64,000 nt of DNA, from positions 1-64,000 of the forward strand of contig JAGEMR010000097.1 of assembly GCA_021030915.1 (NCBI GenBank), in the 5' to 3' direction. Position 1 is the first letter of the stretch. Every line of letters starts with the position of its first letter. The notes beneath the pieces were generated by a model. It saw only the letters and a list, made by a program, of their open reading frames with translations. It was not told where the DNA came from and did no database searches. Both the position numbers and the translations under genes were made by a program. Origin of the DNA: Astrothelium macrocarpum. Its lineage: Eukaryota; Ascomycota; Dothideomycetes; Trypetheliales; Trypetheliaceae. Below are positions 37,076-49,812 of the stretch, one piece after another.

Positions 37076-38296
37076 TCAATGCTTGTGAAAAGCTGAGGCT
37101 GGAACTTCCTGTTCCGTTGTTGGTACCAACGTGTTGGTCGAGATGTGCGGCCAGCTCAAGCCAGCAAAGTTCAGTATCACGAACTGCGAGTACTGGATCT
37201 GGGTCGACGTGACCGTAATCGTTGTAGGCTCAGTGAGTTCCCTTGGAGGCTCGACCAAGAAGACCGGAACCAGCGCGCCTGGGAATGGTTCAGGCGGTGA
37301 AAGCTTCAAAGGATATCTTTCGCCAGGCCTATGAGCAGGCACCGTCAGCTGCTGCTCGACTTTTTCAATCCAGAACGTAGCCGACATCTGAACAGCATCG
37401 CCATTTTGGTTCTTTACTGAGTTGCCAGTCAAGAAAGATATGTTGGCAGTACCTCCTCCCAATTCTGGGGCCCTGGGGATCGTTGAGACAGTGAAAGTTG
37501 TTGTCTCGGTGATTTTCTTTCCCGCATTGGCATTGCGCAATGTGGTATTCACATCGCTAAGTATGGCTTGGTTGATGGTGCCTTCCTTGATGAAGTCCGT
37601 GAGGTCTTGCGGTATTCTAGAAGTGTCCGCGTCGGACGCAGTCTGACTGGGAAATGTGACTGGGTGTGTGCTATTACCTATTACGAACGGTGTCATGTTT
37701 ACACTTGGGATGGTTGGCGGCCCTGCAGTGGGGCCAGTAGGCGCAAGGCATTGAGCGTTGATGGTCGTCCCATGTGGGATGGACCCCATACGCACCAACG
37801 AGTCGCCAACCTTCGGTTCACCTGAAGCTGGTACGTGCATCCATAGTCCAGTTTCGAAATGGATTCCCACCGGTGGCCCATCAGCCTTGCCTGTCTTGGG
37901 ATTGATCACGTCATTGATGACTTGGGTATAAGGTACACCATTGAGGAAGATGTCTTTCTGTGGCGTTTCTCCACGATTAGGCACGCTGCCAAGTGCTTGG
38001 GCGAAAGACAGCGTCTCCGACGTGAGATTGATCTCCAGGACATTGTCGCCCACCGGGACTGATTTAGGGAATGTTGTTGTTGTAGGCGCTCCACTCTGTG
38101 GGCGGAAAATCATGTTGAAGCCATGTCCAGCAAAATTTCCTTTGAAGTTCGACAGTGGTCCTAACGGGGGTGATGGCTGTGCGGCGGGTTTCTTCTCTTC
38201 CTTCTCAAACTTGATATCAACTGGATTGATCTTCCAATCAGATGGAAGTTTCAGAGAAACAGGCGAGGTCGGTGCGTGTGCGCTAGCTGCGGCCAT
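37076..38296 (-). CDS. conserved fungal protein of unknown function
   Basis: A single exon of 406 residues starting MAAASAHAPTSPVSLKLPSD. It is rich in Pro, Thr and Gly with conserved-looking segments: FAGHGFNMIFRPQSG, ETLSFAQALGSVPNRG, DIFLNGVPYTQVINDV, IHFETGLWMHVPASG and RMGSIPHGTTINAQC. I recognise this as a recurrent ascomycete family of about 400 residues but cannot name a characterised member. The beta-rich pattern and the GIHFETGLW segment suggest a lipocalin- or heme-binding-like fold; this is speculative. No signal peptide. Confidence 0.75.
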   Translation of the reverse strand: MAAASAHAPTSPVSLKLPSDWKINPVDIKFEKEEKKPAAQPSPPLGPLSNFKGNFAGHGFNMIFRPQSGAPTTTTFPKSVPVGDNVLEINLTSETLSFAQALGSVPNRGETPQKDIFLNGVPYTQVINDVINPKTGKADGPPVGIHFETGLWMHVPASGEPKVGDSLVRMGSIPHGTTINAQCLAPTGPTAGPPTIPSVNMTPFVIGNSTHPVTFPSQTASDADTSRIPQDLTDFIKEGTINQAILSDVNTTLRNANAGKKITETTTFTVSTIPRAPELGGGTANISFLTGNSVKNQNGDAVQMSATFWIEKVEQQLTVPAHRPGERYPLKLSPPEPFPGALVPVFLVEPPRELTEPTTITVTSTQIQYSQFVILNFAGLSWPHISTNTLVPTTEQEVPASAFHKH

Positions 38297-41200
38297 GCTC
38301 ACGGTTGTGGTAAATCACGAAAGGGTATATTTTTCTGGATATATGGGCGGTGGAGGAAGACAAGTAGAAGTGGTAGTAAAGCTGGTGTATTCTCAAGGGC
38401 ATGGGACTCCCTTGCTATGTATATGTTTTCGCAGCAGCATTTTTACCTAGAGGATTGTCAGCTACACAAAGTAGGCTTTGGCGCTCAAGCGGAATATTCG
38501 AGGCTAGTCTGGATTCTCGAGAAGAGCTGAACCAATTTGCAACCAGCCTTAAATCCCGTGCATGCTAAGATTACATCCGGCTGACTCGAGGATCGTATCC
38601 GTAATATTTTAATATACGGCAACTTTAAGACCACGCCACAAGGCATTCGCCCTTTCGTCTGACATAATCTATCAGAAAGTTGCATTTGTATTGGACGACA
38701 GTACGATCCAGACGTTTCCGCCTTCGATGGCTAGGCAGGATGTACACATCCTTTCAGCTGTGGGTTGCCATCTACTCGTATAAGCATTATGTCGAACGTG
38801 GTAAAATCTGTCAAGAGATAGCTCCGGTTGAGCCAGTAACATGGCTGCCACTCAGCCTCACATCTGCTGGGATCTTTTCAAATGATGAGAATTACCTATG
38901 TTGGTATCATTCTCAAGATCACCTGCGCTGACCGCCTAACGTGCATAAATAGCGCATGGCATCAAATGATTGACAAATGGAATCTCTCAAAGCCATAAGA
39001 AGCATATGCTTGCAAGCCAATGTAACATGAACGAATGCTGCGCAAGTTTGCCTTGAACGGTGAGCTCCAGAGGTCCAAGCTTATTGATTCGGACCTTGCT
39101 TTCAGTGGACAGAGAGAGGCATCGACCTCGTGCATTGAGATTTCTTTACTGGCTAGGCCTTACTAACAAGGCAGTAACTTGAGGGTGATCTAATCACCAC
39201 GGAATACAATAGTGAAGTACTCGAAAGGCAAAAATGATAGTTCCGTTCATATCTGGGTTGAATGAAAGAGAAGTACCCCGCGTTGCTGACTAAATTTCCT
39301 TTCGAATACGGTAACGGCCTTTCCAAATGTTCACAAGTTATTCAGTGATCAAGATGGGTCAGATTCGAACAACTGAGTCGCCTTCTCCCATCTAGGCGGA
39401 ATGCAATATGAGAAACATTGCCTAGTTTACGACTGTTAGAAAACAAGGTTCGAGACGACAAGTGCTTGGGACATTTGGGTTTGGGACAAAACTTTGGCTG
39501 TTAAGAAGTTTTACATGGCGCGCGCCAGTTGAGACCTCGCGAGATTTACAAAGCCACTGCATGCAAAATTAGACAATACGTCGATCAGCTCTGCACAATG
39601 CAATGCACTAGATCTGGCATGACTTTATTGCGATTCAGTCACCCTTGCTCAGGGCGTCAATCTCAGAGTATCAGATTCATTGAACAGAATCCACCATGTC
39701 CCATTTCCGGTCGTCTTACACATTCGGAACAGTTTGATCGCCCTAGAGCGCCACCTGGTAATTTCAGAAAAGAGTGGCGAAGCTCAGGCAGCCTCTCACA
39801 ATCCGCGGCATGTTCGAGAACGGGCTGTTGTATTACGATCAACGGCATGACCGCATCCATGCCTCGTCTTGGTAACTACATATTGGATGGCCACGACGCC
39901 AAGATGCACGCATACAAGCAACATCCTAGATACCCTTCAAGATATGACAATCTCTGTGATGATGCGACATTAAACTTGCCTAGTTGCAGCTTGCAATGGC
40001 TATTAGCATTTCTCTAAATACTTCTATCCGTCTGTTTGGGTGAACGATGCCGAGAATTAGTGGGAGCTGATCCACCACTTCACTTATGCAGCGCACAGAT
40101 TCGCAATCGTATATGCGATTTCAAACTTTATTTCGTTTCTAATGACTGTCGTGAGATGCTCTAGCAACAGCGGCTCGCAGCCCGATCGATGTTTGAGTAT
40201 TTTTTAGGTTTCGCCGAGAACGCTGCCCACGTTCTGGAGCAATCTCTTTGAATTACAGCGCTGCATCACAAAGAGTAATGCCATTGGCTTGGTTTTTGGC
40301 GCAAAAGATGTCCAAGGCATGGTTCTGCGATGAGCCCAGCTTAGGCTATGAAACGAAATAGCATTTCAATCGGTTCACTTCCTAAAACGAGTCCATGGAA
40401 AATTTTTTTATCAAGAGAACTCTACCTCGGACAAGTGTAAGAAAAATATACTGGCCTATCAGTGGGATCCGAACAGTTTCTGTGGCGCTGTCAATGATGA
40501 GCTGAACCCTTTGCCTGTTCTAATATACATGAGCGAGGTTTCTATTATTGAATCCATCTCTTTCTCCTTTATGACTTTTGCGTCACGCTCTTGTCTTAAA
40601 CCAGTTTGGTATTGCTTATTGCGTGACAGTAAAGCTACAATTCAAAACCGTCAAAATTCAAAGCAGGATGCTTTTTTCCAAGTTTACTAGTTGCAGCTGC
40701 TCTCGTACCATCGGTGACACGGGTGTTCATTGGACATGCTACGCTCCCGAGGAGTATCCTATCATTGAGCAATCTAACCTGTTTGACAAAAAGGCGTAAG
40801 GAACTGCTACACGCTAAGGCACGGGAATTCATTAATACGACTCGAGGAGCTTTTGAGGACTTGATCCGACAGCAACTTGTGAAAAGAACGCTTTCAGGAA
40901 CTTGGGCTAATACTGATCGGGAACTTGTCGCAGTGCCTCTAACAGTCAAACGGATTAAAGTCAAATTGGATTATTGTATACAGGTTCGCCGATAACGGTA
41001 TTTGGCAGTATCATACGAGCTGCGGATCACCCTGGCCCCCTAACTTTGTCCTGCTCCCCGAGTATAGGTATACTCGTATTGTCTTTGACCCTTATACTGA
41101 TAGCATCAACGACGTTGCAGGCAGAAATACACCTACCGACCAGGAGATTTTGTTCAAGGCTGAGAATTATTTCATTTGTGCTGGATTCGTATTGGTACCA

Positions 41201-41776
41201 GGTATTTTTCACGACTCTCGTCCCTGGAACACTTGCCAGCGCTAGGCCATTGTCTTAGTGAACAAACTACGTAAGAATATATACTTGACAATCCAGCGTT
41301 TTGCACCTCACTGACGCCTCGAGCAGGACGTTTCGCCAACTTGGCCTGAAGAAAAGCCTCGTCGATTTGGTACCAACCAACCCGCACGGTCTGCATTGGG
41401 GTGAGAAAGTAGCTAGGCACCACGAAAAGCATTCAACCACCCGCTACGTTTCCCCCTTCAATAACCTGGACCCACAAGCGACAAGCCCTGCATCTGAAGC
41501 GTATACGTAGCATGCGTAAACTCACGCGATGCCTTTATTTATAGGCGAATTCTGCTGACATCGATCAACGCTGCGTCGTCGTCGACTGGCGCTATTTCTG
41601 CAAGACCGATCCATGTTAGTACAGTACAGCAAATTCACCAATGAATCAAGGAGAGCTTCGCAATGCGTCGGCCGAGGTTCCGCTTCTAGATTGCTAGCGA
41701 AGAAACTGAGCGTGCTCATCTCATGATCCCCGACGTACAAGATGTCGCGGGGAAGCGGTACTTTCTGGCAGGCATA
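38297..41776. other. 3.5-kb region without a recognisable gene
   Basis: Only short open frames occur on both strands, broken by stops and with no family motifs. A stretch near 40800-40900 reads AREFINTTRG, faintly like a dynamin motif, but the similarity ends at once. The region may be decayed sequence or hold an unrecognised non-coding gene. Confidence 0.5.
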
Positions 41777-43414
41777 TCATGACTGGCTCGCAAGTTGGAC
41801 TAGCCATCTTTCCAGATCAGCCATGATGCGCTCCCCTAGCATCGCATCGGTAGCGCAGTCCGGCCAATTGGCGCTGACACACATCCCCCGGCCAGCGACA
41901 CTGACTGGGGCAAACTCGATGGCGGCAGCGGGGATCTCGGCGCTGAGGCCAAACTGCGCTCGGTCGATTGACCACCTCTGGCCGTCATCGGACTTGGTAT
42001 CGCCGCCGGTCGGCAACCGTGTCTTGGTAGTGCTCAGCTTTGTTGACGTGTTGCCGTCCAGCACCCCGATGTTAGTCACCAGCCACGAGAACTGACGCGT
42101 CTTCTTCGCCATGTCCCTCATCGTCTGCTGCTAGTCCGTGACGTACTTGAACACCCCGACCAGGTCGTTTCGTAGCCCGGCTCCCAGCTTGCACACTATC
42201 TCCAGCCGATTCTGTGCCGATACGGCCCAGAGCTCGCGTTGGAGGTCGGCGGACAGATCTCTTCCCTCGCTGGCATCGGCCGGCAGCTTGGAACGAATTC
42301 GCGCTACCAGCTCCGTGTCGAATCTATGGGGCAACTGAGTCACGTAGTTGCCCACTGCTCTGTCGGACCGAACCCACGGAGCGTCCGGCGGGGCGAGAGG
42401 CAGATTCCGGCGGTGATCCATGATGGTAGAACTTTGAAAGGCCGACGCGACCGTGCTATCGAGGTGCGATGAGAAGGCAATAAGTGCTAATCCGTTGAGC
42501 AGGCCGGTGATGGTAGTTTTGTTCTGTCGGCAGAGGGCTAGGATCGCGAGTAGGGATGCGTTATCTATGAAAAAGGCCCGGAACTGGGTTTTGTACGGAG
42601 AGGAACGAATTGGGCACCAGGCTGCTTGGGATACGTCCCGGTTGAGAAACCGGGGCCGAGTTTCCTCCCAAAATACCTTGGCGAGGTATCTGAGGTCTAA
42701 TGGAAGACTCTTTAAACTCTCGATTGGGGTTGGAAGCAAGGGGGCCGCTTGAGATAGTGTAAGGATATCGCCATCCAAGCCCGTCCGCTCGAATGCCCCG
42801 TTCTCAGCATTATTGAGCATCTCGAGAAAGTCTCCGTGGAACACCTTGGCACCTGCACCGTCGAATTGGGGGTGATTCCAAGTGAGTAGGACCTCCATAA
42901 TAGGAGCATTCCCTTGCCGAATGACGGTAATCTTCCAGCCCGGCTGCTTGATGGAGAGGTCTGGGAAACGGTCATCCAGCTGAACACGAAAGGTTTCCTG
43001 GACTGTTTGTTCAAAGTCGTCATGCGCTCCGATATAAAGCCAGTTTATATGTTGCGTTAAGTCGAGACTCTGCAGCTGGATCCATGAGGGAGTCTTGGAA
43101 GTGGCATCCATCATGCCGACTTGCAGCATCGGATGTCTCATAATGGTGTCCACGACAGCGACCTTGACTGCCTCCTCTAGTTGGGTCCGCGACTCTATCG
43201 GTGCAAGACGTGGCGGGACTGCATAGCGACAAGAGAGAACAGTGCCACGGTACTGGTCCAGTAGATACATAGCCAGTTGGTACGTCTCGCTAGGCACGTG
43301 ATCGTTGATTAGATGCCCTGAGGTGCCATACCAGTTTGCGATAACAGGTGCTTACTTGATTCCGAATTTGCGTAGCACCATTGTCTCTATACCATGGTTC
43401 AATCTGTTCGCCAT
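41777..43414 (-). pseudogene. alcohol acetyltransferase (AATase) broken by one in-frame TAG
   Basis: Exons 43414-43356 and 43289-41777 (67-nt intron) form one continuous frame of 523 codons, except for a single TAG at 42133-42131, codon 406. Removing the intron joins RKFGI to NETYQLAMYLLDQYRG, as expected for the family. The enzyme would transfer acetyl from acetyl-CoA to alcohols; the catalytic HxxxD is present as HPQFDG, and the frame after the TAG continues with family-like sequence (FSWLVTNIGVLDG) to a normal stop. The TAG is followed by CAG CAG, so a CAG-to-TAG change (CpA to TpA, the RIP signature) would explain it. The product would lose about 118 C-terminal residues. It could instead be a sequencing error or a readthrough codon. 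Confidence 0.75.
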
Positions 43415-44360
43415 GGCTCATCGCTGACGTGGCGAATCAAGAAAAGACAGAGCTGATAAATACAGCGCTCAGGCGCGTCCGGTGAACGAATTGTGATCAG
43501 CGCATCCTTCGGATCCGTGCTTAAATAGTCTGATTGGATGAGAAAAATGGATTGAAAAAAATTTCAATAGTAAGTCAGATTTGGTATTGTTCGAAAAGGA
43601 TCAATACAGTTCAATGTATGAAAAATTGTTTATCAGTTTTGATCTTTCAATATCATTCTCGAGTTATGAAAATTACCAATATTGGTGCGATTTTCACGAT
43701 TGTCAGCGCTATGCATCGGATGTGAAATGATCAGAATCATACAATTTAACTGGTTTCACGGTTCCTTATTGAAGAATGAGATCGACAGCGTTATCCATCG
43801 GGGAAGAGTTGACGGTGTGCATGAGAAACTGTTAACGGATTTTAAATTTAGTTTAGTTTGGTTAAAACTAGTGTCAGCAAGGCTTGACTAATTAGGAATG
43901 AGATAAGAGTGATTGTAATCTGAGCTAAGCTGAATGAGATTGGACTTAGAAATATACTCCGGCTAGACTGTTAAGGCTAGAGCTAGGCTGTTAGGAGATT
44001 TAAGCGCATTCAAGAATTACTATGTCGGCCGAGATTTTGCTATTCGGGCCGAGTTTGCTGTGTCGTTTGAAATCATTAGGCCGATATGTAAACTCCTCCG
44101 TGCCTCCTCCTGTGCCTCTTCTCTCGGCAGCTTAGGTACGGTCAATTCATGGCAAAGACTTTCCACGCAATTACAAATTCGAAAGAACTTTCGATGGATC
44201 CGTCATTTCGGACATTTGTCATTGTAACGGGTAAGACAAGCGAGTACTTCAATATAAAAATATACCCAAAGTGTTTTCATACATTTCTTCCGTCCTTCAC
44301 TTTCATCGACAAGTAAGCATCAAAATTACCTGTGACGAACACCAACGTATTCTTTCGCGC
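43415..44360. other. intergenic region between the acetyltransferase and SDR genes
   Basis: Nearly 950 bp between divergent genes. Short repeats of GGCTAGACTGTTAAGGCTAG type occur near 43960-44000. No gene or clear element boundary was found. Confidence 0.4.
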
Positions 44361-45233
44361 ATGATGGCTCCAATCTCTGTACTTATTACAGGTGGAAATC
44401 GTGGTTTGGGCCAAGGACTCGTCAAGCGATTTCTTGCACAGCCAAACTATGTAGGTTTTTCCATTTAATCAATGGGCTGCAGTATAGAGTGAGGCTAATT
44501 GCCACAACAGACAGTCATCGCTGCCAATCGTGACCCGAGTAACTCGGCCTCCAAGGCACTCGCCGACCTGCCAAAGGGTAACGGTAGCAGCCTGATAGTG
44601 GTCAAGTACGACGCCGCAGTCGAACAGGACGCCGCCGAGCTTGTCAAACAACTCCAAGACAAGCACGAAATCGATCATCTCGACATCGTCGTCGCGAATG
44701 CTGGCATCGCCCTGTCTTATCCGTTAGTAAAGGATGTCACACGCGCCGAAATGTTAGAGCATCTTGAGGTCAACGTGTTTGGCGTGGTTTCACTATACCA
44801 AACCACGCGCGACCTGTTGCACAAGTCGCCAAATAAGCCCATCTTTGCCCCTATGGGCTCTGGGGCCGGCGCTCTTGGGTGAGTCAGAAGAACTCCTTGA
44901 AAACGACGAGAAAAAAAAAACAAAAGCTAATTGAGATATTGCAGACGTCAACCTCCGGTTCCGAATGCAGCATACGGAGCATCTAAGAGCATTTTGAATT
45001 GGTACGGTGTCAGGATCAATGCCGAGGACGAGTGGCTGAATAGCTTCGTCTTGGACCCTGGATTCGTCCAAACCGAAACGGGCAACTTTGGTGCACGGGC
45101 ATTCGGAATGGTGGAGGCTCCCACGACTGTTGACGACTCTACAGGTGGCTTGTTTCAAGTGCTTACAACCGGCACCAAGGAAAAGTATGGCGGGAAGGTT
45201 GTGTTGTACACTGGTGAAGTTCAGGAATGGTAA
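44361..45233 (+). CDS. short-chain dehydrogenase/reductase (ketoreductase-like)
   Basis: Exons 44361-44450, 44511-44878 and 44945-45233 give 248 residues in phase; both introns have CTAAT-type branch points. It is a classical NAD(P)-dependent SDR with TGGNRGLGQG at the N terminus (cofactor binding), DIVVANAG (central strand), a serine in MGSGAG and the catalytic pair in YGASKS. The layout resembles fungal norsolorinic-acid-ketoreductase-like enzymes of polyketide pathways, but such proteins are numerous and the substrate is unknown. A second ATG three bases downstream is equally possible. Neighbours are an acetyltransferase pseudogene and an O-methyltransferase. Confidence 0.85.
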
Positions 45234-46514
45234 TCGAGAGTCTTAAATAGAAATGCGTTTTGAAAGAGAGAGACGAGCAATGTATCGTGTATGATGAAAA
45301 GACGCCTGAGATCAGCTTTACAAGAGTTTGGAAGCCTGGAATGGCGTCGAGCACTAGTAGGGACGAGCCCCATGCCTCAATAGCAGTCCAGTACCTGTCG
45401 AGGTTGCTCCCAGTACAAGTCAGCATCGACCCGTCTGCGGAGCTATCTTGGGACGCCTTTAGCGTGGCAGGAAGAACTATAGCATAGTTTCCAGGGCCAC
45501 AGCCGCTAAGTTCCCAGAATATGCCGACATTCTCGGAGCGCAAGGCGTTGAGATGGACGATGAATGCGGCGCCATATCAAATTATCGCCAATCCCGTCGT
45601 CTGTGAGAGACCCAAAGCCGAACTCACCACCCTCAAATCCACAATTGACGCAATCTCGGCCCTTATTGAGATCGAGGTCTTACATTGGCTCGCACCAGCC
45701 AGGAGATGATTGGCCTTCACCCAGGCGTACAACATAGTGCTGATTGATACCTATGTGCAAGCACAATATTTCAAAACTCCGCACCAGCTCCGTCCCCAGC
45801 CATAAATTGAATATCCAGCTCTTGCACGGTATTTTCTTGGATTTGTCCGTGAGGCGCGGGTTTGGATCTTCGAGTCAAACTCAGAATTCAGAGAGGGTTG
45901 GGTGCTACGACCTTTCCAATCGGGACATTTGGTGGTTTAGGATTTACAGGGCTTTCTGCTAAGGCGCTGACGTATATGTCATGGGCGGAACATAGCCTGT
46001 GTAGCAAAAATCTGGCGCCTGGATCAGGGCCATTTTATTTTGCTTTGCTGCTTAAGTATGAGCACTTTTTCATCTTCTTAGCACTTGATGCTGTCGGCCT
46101 TACTGTGTGACGAATGGGACCTCCAATCCAAAGGCCCTAGTAAGGAGGAACGTCGGCTGAATTCTTAGTCTTTGTAGATGATTGTTTGTTTCAATTGTAA
46201 AAAGACGAGGCAGAACACTAAGAATATTGGTGTTTCAAATGAACTGGGATGTGAAAAGGGTAAAGTCAGGGGCAACAAACAAGACGATGACGCCATCTTC
46301 TGTCAGCGCATTTGTACCTCGCCTCCTCCTCTCATCCTGGTCACACACACATTATGAAGCGACGTGTTCTACAAATCTTCGATCTGAAGCAGGACCGTGG
46401 ATTGCAGACTGCTAGAACTTTACCTACATACACAGGACCATTATGCTAGAAGAGTATCACTTCAAATCTATTCATCTCGAGCGGGAAAAGGTGTATCATA
46501 GTGTCAGATCCTAT
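45234..46514. other. intergenic region
   Basis: About 1.3 kb between convergent genes. A minus-strand open stretch (45163-45543, extending weakly to 45700) reads fairly protein-like (LSGCGPGNYAIVLPATLK) but has no supported start or family. Otherwise nothing recognisable. Confidence 0.4.
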
Positions 46515-47754
46515 TTAGTCGGCAAGATCAAGTTCCATAAGGCATTGACTTCCCACGCTAGATGGGTACCTTTTCACAAGTTTGAAACCAGCGCTGTCAA
46601 AGAGTCTTTCCCAATCAGATTCAGCCCGAGCGCCTGTTCCAAATGAAGCCATCATAGTAAGATCTACGCCGCAACTGAGTTCCGTTGGATTCTTGTCTTT
46701 GATGGTATCTTCATAATCCAGTATTCTACTATATCCAGGCTTCATACCGAGTTTAAGATTGGCTAGTATTTGTCTCGCTTTCTCGTCCGAATGATTGTGG
46801 AGAATTGCATGTAGAAAGTATACACGCGCTCCCTTTACCGGTTGTGGGGCAAAGATATCGTGAGGCATTCTTTCTATTCCTTCGCTGATTTTTGCTGCGC
46901 TGACCTCTTCAAGTCGATCTTGTAGAACTAGTCGTCCTGCAGTGTGCGGATATTTTTGGAAGAAAGCCTCGATATCACGTCCACCGCCACCGGCAACATC
47001 TACTAGTAGGATTCCCTGCTCTTCCTGATCTTCCAGAAGCGACTCAGTTGGGTACAGGTCTATCCATGGATCTTGTGTTGCGCTCAAGACGTGCATCAAG
47101 GCGACGAATTCGGCCATCACCTCGGGGTGCGCCGCAAACCATGGGTAGGGTCCCATGTTTGTATTGAGAAACTTCTGCCAAGATCCTTCGCTATTCGGTT
47201 TAACGAAGCCAATTGACCGAATATACTCTGGAATAGATGCGAAATATGGCAAACCAATTCTTAATATGAAACTCAGGCTCTGGGTGGCCTCTGGTATCAG
47301 CATGATCTCTGAAAAAGGCGTCGTGAAATAAGCATCAGAGTCGTTCCGTTCAATTACGTGCGCTGCTACCAAAGCTCTCAAGATCTTCTGCACAAGGGCT
47401 GGATCCTTTCCCGTAGCTTGGATCAATTCATTGGCCGTACTTGGGCCCCGTTGTTCGTGGAGTGCTCGGAATAAATCAATGTCACTTGCCATTTTGATAG
47501 ATGCTGCTAACCACGGCTGCATAGCTGTTAGAGAATGTGTAGCGTGTAGAAACGTTGAGATCTTGTCTTACCTCTGCCCAGTACATTCGAGCTATCCTCG
47601 CCCACGGTGGTTCGATTCTTTGACACAGACGGTGTGCTGATGCAAACACCCTTGCTTTCGTAGGATCATCGATGTTGACTTGTTTTTCACCAATATCATC
47701 CATGCTTTTTATCAAATCCTCAAAATCTATTTCATGATTTTCGGTCGAGCTCAT
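46515..47754 (-). CDS. SAM-dependent O-methyltransferase (fungal secondary-metabolite type)
   Basis: Exons 47754-47572 and 47516-46515 give 394 residues; the 55-nt intron has a CTAAC branch point. The N-terminal half is the winged-helix dimerisation domain (ASDIDLFRAL, LVQKILRALVAAHVIER). The catalytic half has the SAM-binding motif LLVDVAGGGGRDIEAF near residue 235 and LVLQDRLEEV. The usual catalytic segment (RxxLHDWxD) is replaced by HAILHNHSDEKA, keeping the histidine but not the tryptophan. It should methylate a hydroxyl group of a phenolic or polyketide compound. No polyketide synthase is in the window. Confidence 0.85.
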
Positions 47755-48470
47755 CTTGCTAGCAAATTTGAGCCAATACTTCGATCAATTGCTCGAAAAC
47801 ACAAGGCCTATGCCCAGACTCAAAGACTTGGTCGGATAAACTCTATACGGTAGCAGTATCAAGGCTGTAAGCTCGATTTGTATTTCCGAAACAGCAATAG
47901 TAATAGTGCACCTGCGGCGAGGATGGAATCTAGTACAGTTGTCTCAGCAGAACGAGCATGCTGAATAGAAGGTCTTTTAGCGCTGGGTGTTGGAGAAGAG
48001 TTACACCGGTGATAACGGTTACCCACTTGAACCCTATGATGGCCCCAGACAGGTCCAGAAAGGGAATAGCCACCCTCGAAAGAGACTAGTCGAACGCCTT
48101 CACTGTTGATCGTGAAAATCGACCCATATAAGAAATTCTCATGAATCGAAGACGACTGAGGCTGATTGAGCCTTATCCCATTCGCTCAGTTGTATCAATC
48201 CTTCACAGATCGCACCTCATTTGGCCCACCATTTGAAACTGCCTTTCAAATTCACTTTTTGGATACAATCAGACCAGATAAGCACAGACTCAAAGGATGC
48301 GCTGATCACACGCTATCAGCCGGACGCGTTTACTGCTGTATTAGGTTTCAAACTTGAATTAATTAGCAAGAATTACCGCTAGCCCAAAGCTGAACGCCTA
48401 GGAGTCTTCCCTGCAGCTCGCACGGCCCGGCAGCTCGCACACCCTCATCTCATGCAGCCTCTCAACTTTC
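47755..48470. other. upstream region of the O-methyltransferase
   Basis: Balanced composition, no gene supported; the methyltransferase promoter should lie here. It ends where the AT-rich block begins. Confidence 0.4.
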
Positions 48471-49800
48471 ACATTGAATAACTCCATCAAATCGAAAGAT
48501 AATTACACTAAATTTCAAAATATTCTATTTGAGACCTATGCAAAACTTTTATACAGTCTAATTATGTATTAAAACGTATAGGGCGTTTGATATTGTATCT
48601 GGCGCGAATTTATTTGAATTCTACCATTTCCATCTCAGAATCAGAATCTACAATAATCATCTATTATTTTAATTGACCAGATTATTTCTTTTTATTAAAA
48701 ATTCTTTTTTTTTATTATTTAATATTTTACAAAAATTGTTTTGAAATAATTTTCTATTTTTTGAATATTTCTCATATAATCTTTTTTAAAATCTCATCAA
48801 TTAGACATTATAACCGTTTTTTTTCTTTCTCATTTTTATATATCTACAATTCCTATTATTTACGTTTTTTATTGAATACCTTTTTTACAATTTCATTTTA
48901 TTTACGTTTCATTTCTATCTTTATTTCTGCCTTTTTCTGAATCTGAATCTCAAACACTCATTTAATCTTTAAAGAATTTATAAAAATAGCCTTTTATTCG
49001 TTTTCAATTCTCAATTATTCAAAAAGAGATTTACCCTTGAATACCCTTTTTTTCTGAATTGCAATCTTCTTATTTATCTATATAAACTGATATTTCAAAA
49101 TAACGTTTTTTATAATTATTTATTCAAATTCGTATAATAATTTTTTATTCATTATAATAATTATTTTTATACGAATAATCATATATATACACCTTTAATT
49201 AGAAATTAATAAATCTGAAGAAAATTCTGATTCTATAAAAAAAGATTTATTTATTGATTTTTTTAATTGATTAAAGATAATATCCGTATTAAATGGCGTT
49301 AATTCTATTTTAAATCATTCATTCTTAATATTATGAATATTAAAAATATTAATTCAAATAGATTAAAATAAATCAAAAAAATCTTTTTAATCTGATGAAA
49401 AATTTCTTCTAATAATATATAATCAATATTTTAATTTTTATAAATATCTGATTATTAAAGAATTAAATAAATTCATATCCAATAATTATAAATAATAAAT
49501 AAAATAAAATAAAAAAATAATAATTAAAATACGATTTTTTATATATCAATTAAAAAATTTGAATAAAAAATGGCTATTATGACTGTCAAATTATATAAGA
49601 TATTATAAACGACCATTTCTGACCTTTTTCTGTATATATTTATTAAATATATTGACCAATCAATTAAATATAAAATCTTTATTTATAAAATCAGATAATA
49701 TATTTATAAAATAAATATAATATTTATTATAACACAAGTGAAATTGTCAGTGTGTCAGTTTCTTAATATAGTAATATTAATTACTTAATTTGTAACCACT
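48471..49800. repeat. second AT-rich, RIP-like block
   Basis: About 1.3 kb of very AT-rich, gene-free DNA with poly-T runs. It stops abruptly before the DUF3435 gene. A possible small inverted-end unit lies at 48581-48960 (GGGCGTTTGA against the complement of TCAAACACTC). The rest looks like degraded repeat. Confidence 0.65.
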
Positions 49801-49812
49801 AACACACAGCCT

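Noticed and set aside
39529..40017. 162-codon open frame in the gene-free region
   Set aside because: Irregular composition with no domain, no splice-supported extension and a non-convincing start; most likely chance.
40714..40995. Possible dynamin fragment (AREFINTTRG)
   Set aside because: Only about ten residues resemble the family and the rest diverges at once; no exon structure could be built.
42060..42140. An intron that would remove the TAG from the acetyltransferase
   Set aside because: The nearest donor (GTACGT) and acceptor (CGTCAG) give 55 nt, which breaks the frame; shorter choices are below a plausible intron size.
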